This document shows, piece after piece, positions 1 through 5,326 of a stretch of DNA of 6,654 bases. The DNA is from Clostridia bacterium (lineage in GTDB: Bacteria > Bacillota_E > RBS10-35 > JAJYVN01): positions 1 through 6,654 of the forward strand of contig DAHWHT010000319.1 of NCBI GenBank assembly GCA_027335515.1, read 5' to 3'. The notes under the pieces were generated by a model. The model saw only the letters and a program-made list of their open reading frames with translations. It was not told the origin of the DNA and did no database searches. The position numbers and the translations under genes were made by a program. The first letter of the stretch is position 1. Each line of letters opens with the position of its first letter.

Positions 1-100
1 CTGCCGCGACCGCCCCGGCGACCAGCGCACCATAGCCTAACGCGCGCCGCCGCGTCAGGCGCGGACCGGAGCCTGGCGATTCGTCCCCCGTCAAGGCCAT
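1..100 (-). CDS. N-terminus of a Tat-exported protein, cut by the left edge
   Basis: Reading the minus strand from an ATG at 100 gives 33 codons with no stop before the window ends. The peptide starts MALTGDESPGSGPRLTRRRA, then LGYGALVAGAVAA. This is a typical twin-arginine signal: a polar n-region, T-R-R-R-A-L matching the (S/T)RRxxL consensus at residues 16-21, then an uncharged Ala/Gly/Val h-region. The cleavage site and mature protein lie outside the window. A GGAG sequence about 5 bases before the ATG, and AGGAGG about 14 bases before it, can serve as ribosome-binding sites. The gene diverges from the sugar-importer operon, so a second binding protein or a secreted carbohydrate enzyme is conceivable, but function cannot be inferred from a signal peptide. 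It is too short to score as an ordinary ORF. Confidence rests on the signal pattern, the ATG and the Shine-Dalgarno sequence. Confidence 0.62.
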   Translation of the reverse strand, partial: MALTGDESPGSGPRLTRRRALGYGALVAGAVAA

Positions 101-121
101 CGCTTCTCCGCCTGCCTCCTT

Positions 122-163
122 CTTATCGGTTACGGCCCGGGGTGGGCGCGATAACCGAGTAAG
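122..163 (-). promoter_or_regulatory. Long imperfect hairpin or operator-like dyad in the leader of the minus-strand gene
   Basis: CTTATCGGTTA (122-132) pairs with TAACCGAGTAAG (152-163) over 11 base pairs with one bulged G at 159. Allowing bulges at 151 and 148, pairing continues through CGGCCC (133-138) with GGGC and GC (144-150), leaving a GGGGT loop at 139-143. On the minus strand the structure sits directly before an AAGGAGG sequence and 22 bases before the ATG at 100. It could be an RNA leader structure or a regulator-binding dyad. There is no T-run, so it is not a standard terminator. The pairing is directly visible; the function is inferred. Confidence 0.45.
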
Positions 164-284
164 GTGTTTCGACGGCCCAGGGCAGGTTCCTTCTGGAGGT
201 GCCCGCGCCGGCGCCGCGAAGATGGCGACGCCGCACCGCGGGGGCCACGGCCCGTCCTGCGAGGCATGCTCGGCCACGGGTCCG

Positions 285-420
285 TTGCCGAGCAGCGCGG
301 CCGGTGCCCGCGGGAGGCCGCGACCGACGCGACAGTCCGCGGCTTGCAACTGAACAGCCCGGGGGTCCAGGCCCAGGGCGGAACGGCGGGTCGCCCCGCA
401 CCCGGAGGGCGCTCCCGGCC
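285..420 (+). other. Possible upstream extension of the IS66 remnant
   Basis: In the frame beginning around 285 the peptide contains VAEQRGRCP, and about 20 residues later SPGVQAQGG. IS66 transposases carry a V-x-E-H-R-x-x-x-x-C-P segment followed by F-P-x-G-V-x-A-P-V-Q-Y-G just before the DET block, and the spacing here is roughly right. The conserved CxxC partner and Q-Y-G are not preserved. This is a tentative leftward extension of the decayed transposase, resting on short matches only. Confidence 0.25.
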
Positions 421-650
421 GTCAACGACTGTGGCGATGTCGCTGCAGCGGTCGGTCTGATCGCCGAGCCCGCCGCGCACTTCGAGGAGACCGGGGTACA
501 GGTCCAGGGCACGGGGTGTACGTCGCCTGCACCGCCCTGCTCACCTTCTACGCCGTCCACGAAAAGCCCGGCGAGGAGGCCATGAACGCCGTCGGCATCC
601 TGCCCGCCTTCACCGGCGCGGCGATCCACGACTGTTTGCCGCCTTCCTGG
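421..650 (+). pseudogene. Decayed IS66-family transposase fragment
   Basis: Two adjoining reading frames together resemble the central part of IS66 transposases. The first frame (421-510) ends LIAEPAAHFEETGVQVQG, matching the family's LIxxxPVxHxDETGxxVxG block. The second frame (516-650) begins VYVACTALLTFYAVHEK and continues through an EAMNAVGILPAF block to IHD at 624-632, matching the family's ...HVASTxxLTxYAVHxKRGxEAMDAxGILPxFxGxxVHDxW region. Between the blocks about 7 bases appear to be missing, removing the usual H-W and shifting the frame. The first catalytic Asp of DET is Glu here. The sequence loses resemblance soon after HD, so the C-terminal half with the third acidic residue is absent. 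No terminal inverted repeats or target duplication could be identified. The element is dead. A weaker resemblance (E-Q-R-x-R-C-P, then P-G-V-Q-A) may extend it leftward to about 285. Confidence 0.72.
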
Positions 651-726
651 AGCTTCGCCCGCTCGTCCCGGAGGGGGACCGGCCATCGCGGGGTTCCGAC
701 ACGCGGCGCGCGCCACGGCGCGCGAC

Positions 727-884
727 CCCCCCCGTCACCAGTACCCGCCCGTCCGGGTTGCCCGTCTCAAAACTCACTTGCCGGAAGGTAGCACCTCTAG
801 CAGGACCCGTTACGGGGGGCACCGAATCGCCCACGTACACGGGTAGTACGCCTCACGGATCATCGGCTCGCCGGGGCCGTAGCT
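727..884 (-). pseudogene. Possible decayed coding fragment, unidentified
   Basis: On the minus strand, the frame from 884 reads SYGPGEPMIREAYYP. One frame over, starting around 840, it continues VYVGDSVPPVTGPARG and then ATFRQVSFETGNPDGRVLVTGG. A single missing base near 840 would join them into one run of about 53 residues whose composition (Tyr, Phe, Glu, Asp, Val) is more protein-like than the Arg/Pro/Gly-rich shadow frames around it. The run ends at a stretch of eight C at 726-733. I do not recognise the family. It could also be chance in GC-rich DNA. Confidence 0.22.
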
Positions 885-897
885 TGACGGGGGCGCT

Positions 898-940
898 GCA
901 GGGGTGCCCGCTCGCGGCTGCAGGTGGCGGCACTCCCTGC
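898..940 (+). other. Bulged 13-bp hairpin upstream of the importer operon
   Basis: GCAGGGGTGCCCGC (898-911) pairs with GCGGCACTCCCTGC (927-940) over 13 positions with one G-T wobble and two single-base bulges (909 and 933), around a 15-base loop. It lies about 220 bases before the binding-protein start. It could be part of a structured 5' leader or a DNA-level dyad. No T-run follows, so it is not a classical terminator. Confidence 0.35.
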
Positions 941-1069
941 GGCACGCGCCAGGCGAGGCGGGTGTCTATCTCCCGTCAGGAGGGCGGGCGCAGACCACGC
1001 GTGGGTGCTACCTGCTTTCGGGAGAGGCGCTTCGCCGCGGGTTGGCGTACCTGCGGCGCGCTGGCGGCC

Positions 1070-1114
1070 GAAAGGAGGTGCCCTTTCCATGGGGGGGGCG
1101 CCGCTGCGGCGCCC
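1070..1114 (+). promoter_or_regulatory. Tandem leader hairpins with an embedded Shine-Dalgarno-like sequence
   Basis: GAAAGG (1070-1075) can pair with CCTTTC (1082-1087), enclosing a near-perfect Shine-Dalgarno sequence AAAGGAGGTG (1071-1080) that stands 8 bases before an ATG at 1089. Immediately after, GGGCGCCG (1096-1103) pairs perfectly with CGGCGCCC (1107-1114) around a CTG loop. The ATG at 1089 opens a frame that runs into the binding-protein gene in the wrong phase, with Arg/Gly/Pro-rich content. It is therefore either an unused start or a translated leader rather than a gene. The structures end 45 bases before the real start at 1159 and may influence its translation. The function is inferred. 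Confidence 0.35.
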
Positions 1115-1143
1115 GCCCGTGCGTGACCCGTGTTCGAGTAGGC

Positions 1144-1153
1144 AAGGGGGTGA
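1144..1153 (+). promoter_or_regulatory. Ribosome-binding site of the solute-binding protein gene
   Basis: AAGGGGGTGA matches the extended Shine-Dalgarno AAGGAGGTGA at nine of ten positions and ends 5 bases before the ATG at 1159. It fixes this start rather than in-frame GTG codons further upstream. Confidence 0.75.
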
Positions 1154-1158
1154 GGGCC

Positions 1159-2472
1159 ATGAGAGCACCTGTTACGCGCCGAGACTTGCTCCGAAATACC
1201 GCGGCTGGAGCGGCCGGGATGGCGGTGGCTGCGTCCCTGGGGCAGATGCCTGCAGCCGCGTCCGCCGCGCGGCCGGCCAGTGTCGGGGACCCCACCATCA
1301 TCACCTACGGGAACTGGGAGGTGTATACGAGCCAGGCGGACATGCACCGCAAGATCGTCTCGCTGTTCAACGCCAGCCAGAAGACCGTCCGCGTCCAGTA
1401 CAGCGGCATTGCCAATCAGAAGATGGCCATCGAGCTGGCCACGGGCACGGCCCCCAACATCGTCAACTGGTACCAGGTCGATCCCTTCGGCCCGGAGGGT
1501 GTCCTGAAGCCCCTGGACGAGTTCATCAAGCTGGACAATGAACTCCTGGGCACCATTGTCAATCGCGAGGCCCTGAACCAGTATGTGGTCAAGGGCAGGA
1601 CGTACGCCTTTCCGTCCGCCATTTACAACGAGCTGGGTGTTTACTGCAACGAGGATATGTTCCAGGCCGCGGGGGTCAAGCTACCGGCCAGCGGCCCGTT
1701 TTCTTTGGAGGCATTCCAGGCCGCTATCCTGAAAATGCTCACGTGGACGAAACGCCGGAAGAACACCTGGCCGGTGGCGCCATTCTTCCCTTCTGAGTAC
1801 ATGGCGGTGGCGCAGGGCGGCCCGCTGAGCTTCAGTCCCAATGGCACGACGTATAACATCGGCGACCCGATCATCCGGGCGAGTTACAAGTGGCAGTACG
1901 ACTACTTGCTCGGACTCGGGGCCGCCCCGCCGGCGGCGGCCGTCTCGAGCCTGGGGGGCACGGGCGGTAGCGTGACGCTTTTTCAGAGTTCCAACATCGG
2001 CATGATGATGGTGGACGAGTATCCCATCTCGCCCTTGCTCGCCTCCAAGCCACCCTTCAAGTGGCGGGTGGTGCCGGGCATCCGCGACAAGCGCTACCCG
2101 GTGCATGTCGGCATCTACCCACTCTCCATCACCAACACCTGCCGCGATCCGGAGGCGGCCTACCAATACCTGCACTTCGTGGCCACTGACCGTACGGCCA
2201 ACCTCCTCAAACTGGACACGGGCTACGGCATGCCGGACCGCAAGGACGTGGCGGAGAAGGCAACTGGTCCCATGGGCGCGTTCTTTTATCTCCTGACCCA
2301 GGCGGACTATTCGTATACGGCGCCGCCGCCGCTCAACAGCGTGAATCAATTCGTCACCAACGTCGCGAATCCGGGGTGGCAGGCTGTGGAGACCCACAAG
2401 GCATCGCTGCCGACGGAGATCGGCGACCTGTTGGAACAGTGGAAGAGCCCCAAGTACAGCGTGCCGTCCTAG
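1159..2472 (+). CDS. Extracellular solute-binding protein family 1 of a sugar ABC importer
   Basis: A 437-residue protein of typical MalE/UgpB length. Residues 1-37 form a twin-arginine signal: T6-R-R-D-L-L-R12, an Ala/Gly-rich hydrophobic stretch, and an A-S-A motif at 34-36 as the likely cleavage point. There is no lipobox cysteine, so it is probably a soluble or loosely wall-associated Tat substrate rather than a lipoprotein. The mature part starts with a beta strand (TIITYGNWEVYT) and contains the typical QKMAIELATGTAPNIVNW segment, the family-1 pattern of ligand-domain residues before 'PLDEFI', and a hinge-like 'YAFPSAIYNELGVYCNEDMF' region. The C-terminal half has the usual 'DPEAAYQYLHFVATD' helix. 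It captures a carbohydrate and presents it to the two permeases encoded downstream. The specific sugar cannot be deduced. In-frame sequence upstream to 904 is open but Arg/Gly-rich. The Tat motif and strong ribosome-binding site favour 1159. Confidence 0.93.
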   Translation: MRAPVTRRDLLRNTAAGAAGMAVAASLGQMPAAASAARPASVGDPTIITYGNWEVYTSQADMHRKIVSLFNASQKTVRVQYSGIANQKMAIELATGTAPNIVNWYQVDPFGPEGVLKPLDEFIKLDNELLGTIVNREALNQYVVKGRTYAFPSAIYNELGVYCNEDMFQAAGVKLPASGPFSLEAFQAAILKMLTWTKRRKNTWPVAPFFPSEYMAVAQGGPLSFSPNGTTYNIGDPIIRASYKWQYDYLLGLGAAPPAAAVSSLGGTGGSVTLFQSSNIGMMMVDEYPISPLLASKPPFKWRVVPGIRDKRYPVHVGIYPLSITNTCRDPEAAYQYLHFVATDRTANLLKLDTGYGMPDRKDVAEKATGPMGAFFYLLTQADYSYTAPPPLNSVNQFVTNVANPGWQAVETHKASLPTEIGDLLEQWKSPKYSVPS

Positions 2473-2506
2473 CAGGTACCCGGGCTCGGCTGCCGGTCGT
2501 GGGGGT

Positions 2507-2529
2507 GAGGGGGCGGCTTCCGCCCCCTC
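2507..2529 (+). terminator. Strong intercistronic hairpin after the binding-protein gene
   Basis: GAGGGGGCGG (2507-2516) pairs perfectly with CCGCCCCCTC (2520-2529) around a CTT loop: a 10-bp GC stem 34 bases after the stop codon. No T-run follows. It may act as a weak or Rho-assisted attenuator, or as a 3' barrier to exonucleases that protects the binding-protein message. Such structures between malE-like and malF-like genes are known to give excess binding protein. The pairing is seen; the role is inferred. Confidence 0.6.
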
Positions 2530-2612
2530 GGGGCGCGGCTTGTACGCGGCAGGCAGCCCGCGCGAGCGGCGGGAACACTTGAGCATCCCCCGATCGTCGC
2601 AGAGGCGAGGGG

Positions 2613-2668
2613 CCCTGGCAGGGTGGGCCTCCCTACAGGGAGTCCCGGGAGCGGGCGGGTCCCTGGCA
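2613..2668 (+). repeat. Imperfect repeat and small dyads in the binding-protein/permease spacer
   Basis: CCCTGGCA occurs at 2613-2620 and 2661-2668, each followed by a G-rich stretch, so the two copies form an imperfect direct repeat 48 bases apart. The first copy also folds as CCCT-GGC-AGGG (2613-2623). Between them CTCCC (2629-2633) pairs with GGGAG (2638-2642). The rest of the 2473-2866 spacer shows no gene and no convincing promoter. The Pro/Arg-rich open frames through it look like shadows. Confidence 0.3.
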
Positions 2669-2847
2669 CGGGAGCCGCTGGCGGCGGGTGAGGCCCGTTG
2701 AGGTGCCTTGCCGGTCGCTGAGGGGCTACCCGGCATACCTTGTGGGTCACTGGGGCGCCAGCGGGCAGCGTGGCCTCCCCGCCGGCGGCCGCCATGCGCG
2801 CACCACGCGGTGGAGGGGCACGCCAGCGACTCTGCCCGACGATTCTT

Positions 2848-2863
2848 GGAAAGGGGGATTTCC
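2848..2863 (+). promoter_or_regulatory. Ribosome-binding site of the MalF-type permease, in a small hairpin loop
   Basis: AAGGGGG (2851-2857) lies 9 bases before the ATG at 2867 and selects that start. It is flanked by GGAAA (2848-2852) and TTTCC (2859-2863), which can pair and place the Shine-Dalgarno sequence in the loop. The arrangement resembles the one at 1070-1087. Confidence 0.55.
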
Positions 2864-2866
2864 GCT

Positions 2867-3859
2867 ATGGCACACGGGCGATCCGCGCCGGTGCGCGCCG
2901 CCGCCGTGAACGCCGGCCCTCCCGCCGGCACCGGTTTGCGAGTGCGCCGGCCACGCCGCGGTAGCCGTCTGGGCCGCCGGGAAGCGGTAGCCGGCTACCT
3001 GTTCATCGCACCCGCGCTCGTCGGGCTGCTGGGGTTGACGGCCTTCCCCATTGGCTTTGCCTTCTACATCAGCCTGACCAACTACAATTTCATCCAGATG
3101 CAGTTCGTCGGCATGCAGAACTACAGTCAACTGCTGCAGGATCCCTTGTTCTGGAAGTCCCTAGAGGTTACCTGGTACTACGTCGTGGTCAGCCTACCCC
3201 TGAGCATCGCTGTCGGCCTGGTGCTGGCCATGCTGCTCAACCGCAAGATCCCGGCCATCGGCCTGTTCCGCACGATCTACTACCTGCCCAGCCTGGTGGG
3301 AGGCGTTGCGGTTTCCCTGCTCTTTCTCTGGCTGTTCAATCCGAGCCTGGGGTTGATCAACTACCTGCTCAGCCAGGTCCACATCTCGGGCCCGCAGTGG
3401 ATCTACAGCGAGGGCTGGGTGATCCCGGCCATGGTTCTCATGAGCCTGTGGGGCGTGGGCGGCAGTATGCTCATCAACCTCGCCGCGCTGCAGGGCGTGC
3501 CCACGGAGGTCGTCGAGTCGGCGCGCATCGACGGCGCATCGCCTTGGCGGGTCACGCGCCACATCACCCTGCCCCTGATCAGTCCAGTGATCCTGTTCAA
3601 CCTCGTCCTCGGGATGATCGGCAGCTTTCAGATCTTCACCCAGGCCTATGTCATGACCAGCGGCGGGCCGGACAATGCCAGCCTCTTCTACGTGCTTTAC
3701 CTGTACGAGAACGCCTTCGAATTCTTCAAGATGGGTTATGCCTCGGCCATGGCCTGGATCATGCTGGTGATGCTCCTGCTCCTCACCCTGCTGGTGTTCC
3801 GTTCCTCCCAGGCCTTCGTCTTTTACCAGAGCGAGATGCGACGGGGCGGTGAAGCCTAG
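2867..3859 (+). CDS. MalF/UgpA-type permease of a carbohydrate ABC importer (CUT1)
   Basis: A 330-residue integral membrane protein. A basic Arg-rich cytoplasmic N-terminus (residues 1-40) precedes about six hydrophobic segments, near 43-65, 103-126, 137-157, 185-206, 237-259 and 296-313. Between the fourth and fifth is the EAA loop that docks on the ATPase: TEVVESARIDGAS, followed about ten residues later by ITLPLISP (residues 213-240). D222-G223-A224 and L235-P236 match the family consensus. The segment 'SGGPDNAS' after the fifth helix is also typical of MalF/UgpA proteins. It forms the translocation channel with the protein encoded just downstream. The chosen ATG has a ribosome-binding site 9 bases upstream. 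In-frame codons back to 2708 give a Pro/Arg-rich extension without membrane character. The stop lies 2 bases before the next start, indicating one transcript and probable translational coupling. Confidence 0.94.
   Translation: MAHGRSAPVRAAAVNAGPPAGTGLRVRRPRRGSRLGRREAVAGYLFIAPALVGLLGLTAFPIGFAFYISLTNYNFIQMQFVGMQNYSQLLQDPLFWKSLEVTWYYVVVSLPLSIAVGLVLAMLLNRKIPAIGLFRTIYYLPSLVGGVAVSLLFLWLFNPSLGLINYLLSQVHISGPQWIYSEGWVIPAMVLMSLWGVGGSMLINLAALQGVPTEVVESARIDGASPWRVTRHITLPLISPVILFNLVLGMIGSFQIFTQAYVMTSGGPDNASLFYVLYLYENAFEFFKMGYASAMAWIMLVMLLLLTLLVFRSSQAFVFYQSEMRRGGEA
3843..3852 (+). promoter_or_regulatory. Weak ribosome-binding site of the second permease inside the first permease gene
   Basis: GGGGCGGTGA ends 9 bases before the ATG at 3862 and lies within the last codons of the preceding gene. 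It is a moderate match to the Shine-Dalgarno sequence. Together with the 2-base gap between stop and start it suggests coupled translation of the two permease subunits. Confidence 0.5.
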
Positions 3860-3861
3860 AC

Positions 3862-4722
3862 ATGGTGGCGGGTTCGAGCATACGGCGGAGGCGGCAGTTC
3901 GCCCGGACAACGGGCAACGTCTTGGCCGAGGTGGTTCTCGGTGTCGGCGCGGCGCTGCTGCTGGTGCCCCTGGGTTGGATGCTCTCCACCGCGCTGAAGC
4001 GCTCGGCCCTGGTCATGGTCTTTCCACCGCGCTGGGTGCCGCATCCCGCGACGCTGCAGGCGTTCGTCGGCGCGTGGCAGACCATGGACTTCCTCCGGTC
4101 TCTGTTCAATACGGTGTTCTTGACGGTTGCGAATGTCGTCGGGGTGGAACTGACCGCCTCGATGGCGGCCTTCGCCTTCGCGCGTCTGCGCTTCCCAGGG
4201 CGCGACGCTGTTTTTATGGTCATTCTGGCGACGCTGATGCTGCCGGGCACCGTCCTGCTGATCCCGCAGTTCGTCATGTTCAAAGACCTGGGTTGGCTGA
4301 ACACCTACCTGCCGCTGATCGTCCCCTCCTTTTGCGGCGGTGGCGCGTTCAACATCTTTCTCATGCGTCAGTTCTTTGCGGCCACCTCCCGGGACATCTT
4401 CGACGCCGCTCGGGTCGACGGCTGCGGGTACTGGATGATGTACTGGCGGATTATGCTGCCCTCCGCCGTGCCGGCCATGCTCATCGTCTTTGTCTTCACC
4501 TTCGTGGGTACCTGGAACGACTTCCTTGGTCCCCTGATCTACCTCAACAACCCCAACCTGTATACCCTGACCCTCCAACTGCAGAACTTCGTCGGCCGCC
4601 ATGTCGTCGCCTGGAACCAGCTGATGGCGGGCACGCTGATGGTGGCGGCGGTGCCGATCGTGCTCTTCTTCGTCGCCCAGCGCCACTTCACCCAGGGGGT
4701 CGTGTTCACGGGGATCCGTTGA
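3862..4722 (+). CDS. MalG/UgpE-type permease of a carbohydrate ABC importer (CUT1)
   Basis: A 286-residue membrane protein of usual family length. A short Arg-rich N-terminus precedes hydrophobic segments near 20-42, 82-106, 116-140, 147-168, 203-225 and 254-273. Diagnostic features are 'STALK' after the first helix, the conserved 'LFNTVFLT' entry to the second helix, 'AFAFARLRFPGRD', the EAA loop RDIFDAARVDGCG followed by W-R-I-M-L-P (residues 178-200), 'FVGTWNDFLGPLIYL' and the C-terminal 'QRHFTQGVVFTGIR'. Cys at 188 replaces the more common Ala of D-G-A, a substitution frequent in MalG-like subunits. It pairs with the upstream MalF-type subunit to form the channel. It is the last recognisable gene of the operon. 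No ATPase gene follows, so energy coupling must come from a protein encoded elsewhere. Sugar specificity is not evident. Confidence 0.95.
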   Translation: MVAGSSIRRRRQFARTTGNVLAEVVLGVGAALLLVPLGWMLSTALKRSALVMVFPPRWVPHPATLQAFVGAWQTMDFLRSLFNTVFLTVANVVGVELTASMAAFAFARLRFPGRDAVFMVILATLMLPGTVLLIPQFVMFKDLGWLNTYLPLIVPSFCGGGAFNIFLMRQFFAATSRDIFDAARVDGCGYWMMYWRIMLPSAVPAMLIVFVFTFVGTWNDFLGPLIYLNNPNLYTLTLQLQNFVGRHVVAWNQLMAGTLMVAAVPIVLFFVAQRHFTQGVVFTGIR

Positions 4723-4796
4723 TGGGCGGACGGCCGCCTTCAGGTTCCCCCAGTTCCTGGATGTGTCGAACAGGGAACTGTTCGGATAGACGATGA
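4722..4796 (+). other. 24-codon frame overlapping the permease stop, probably not a gene
   Basis: An ATG overlaps the permease stop (TGATG) and opens 24 codons, MGGRPPSGSPSSWMCRTGNC then SDRR, ending at 4796. The overlap is typical of coupled operon genes, but the peptide is short and low in complexity and no Shine-Dalgarno sequence stands at the right distance. It could be the relic of a lost downstream gene. Confidence 0.12.
4751..4780 (+). terminator. Dyad downstream of the permease operon
   Basis: CAGTTCC (4751-4757) and GGAACTG (4774-4780) form a perfect 7-base inverted repeat with a 16-base spacer, 28 bases after the last permease stop. There is no T-run. It could be a Rho-independent-like 3' end for the operon or a protein-binding dyad. 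Evidence is limited to the symmetry. Confidence 0.28.
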
Positions 4797-4973
4797 AGGG
4801 GCCACCAACTTCGCGAGCGTGCGTGGAACTGGGCGTCCCCGAGACAGGCGGAAGCCCACTCTGGCAATGCCCAGAGGAGGGTTCCGCCCAGCCGTTCCAG
4901 GGCCACCTAGGCAGCACCGGCGGCCGGCGCAAGCAGCGCTTCGCATGCGTCGGCCGCCGATAGCCGGGACCGC

Positions 4974-5028
4974 AGCGGCGCGCGAGGTGACGGGGGTGCC
5001 CTGGCGACACCTGGTACCTCGCGCCGCT
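4974..5028. repeat. 13-bp inverted repeat in the gene-poor spacer
   Basis: AGCGGCG (4974-4980) plus CGAGGT (4983-4988) pair with ACCTCG (5016-5021) plus CGCCGCT (5022-5028). This gives 13 base pairs interrupted only by a 2-base bulge (4981-4982), with a 27-base loop. An alternative pairing of AGGTG (4985-4989) with CACCT (5008-5012) competes for the same bases. No T-run accompanies it on either side. It could be a structured RNA, a transcription barrier between the convergent operon and Uma2 gene, or a relic of a mobile element end. Confidence 0.4.
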
Positions 5029-5280
5029 CCGCGGCCACCCTCCCCCGCCTGCCCAGCGAAGGCCAAACGCCCCGGCCGCGTCGTCGCCGAGCGCCGCCGG
5101 ACCGTGTCCTTCCCAATGGACCGCATGTGCGACGTGCTCCGAGCGAGCCCAGCGGCGGCTCTCTGCCGTAGGGGTTCTGGATGCGCGTCGCCTGCCCGGC
5201 AAGCGTTGTGCCCAAGGCCACTGCGCGAACTGGTGTGGATGTGCGTAGTGCGCCGCCCCCGCCGTTCAGCGCACCCATGA

Positions 5281-5315
5281 GACCAGCGGTGCGGCCGGTG
5301 CGATCGGCCCCGGTC
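5281..5315 (-). terminator. Hairpin directly downstream of the Uma2 gene
   Basis: GGCCG (5293-5297) pairs with CGGCC (5305-5309), and the flanks GACC (5281-5284) and GGTC (5312-5315) can close an outer stem. It begins 11 bases after the minus-strand stop codon. Without a T-run it is only a weak candidate for the 3' end of the Uma2 transcript. Confidence 0.25.
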
Positions 5316-5326
5316 CCGCGCCTCAT

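Larger units (their letters stand above)
4797..5326. other. Gene-poor spacer between the importer operon and the Uma2 gene
   Basis: No convincing gene lies here on either strand. The open frames are Arg/Pro/Ala-rich, without recognisable motifs, and are expected in DNA this rich in G+C, where stop codons are rare. The spacer contains the inverted repeat at 4974-5028 and a compact hairpin next to the Uma2 stop codon. It may be the degraded remains of a lost third operon gene, but nothing identifiable is left. Confidence 0.5.

Noticed and set aside
884..912. TTGACG at 884-889 as a -35 element of the importer operon
   Set aside because: Nothing resembling a -10 hexamer lies 16-18 bases downstream, and the sequence overlaps the 898-940 hairpin.
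1091..1098. G8 run (and C8 at 726-733) as possible frameshift sites or sequencing errors
   Set aside because: Neither lies within an intact gene, and the real start at 1159 is downstream, so no gene call depends on them.
904..1158. Upstream start for the solute-binding protein giving 522 residues
   Set aside because: The extension would bury the Tat signal inside the protein and is Arg/Gly-rich. 1159 has a near-consensus Shine-Dalgarno sequence.
1681..2931. 416-codon minus-strand open frame
   Set aside because: It runs antisense to the binding-protein gene and the following spacer, and has no domain-like content.
3194..3910. 238-codon minus-strand open frame rich in His, Glu, Gln and Asp
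   Set aside because: It is an antisense shadow of the MalF-type permease: reading hydrophobic membrane codons on the other strand gives this polar composition.
3856..5202. 448-codon minus-strand open frame
   Set aside because: It lies mostly antisense to the MalG-type permease gene, whose protein is clearly real. Its product is His/Arg/Gln/Gly-rich, typical of a shadow frame.
4723..5280. Open frame continuing in phase past the TGA of the second permease, suggesting readthrough
   Set aside because: The permease ends with the normal family C-terminus (QGVVFTGIR). The continuation is Arg/Pro-rich, and long stop-free runs are common in DNA of this composition.
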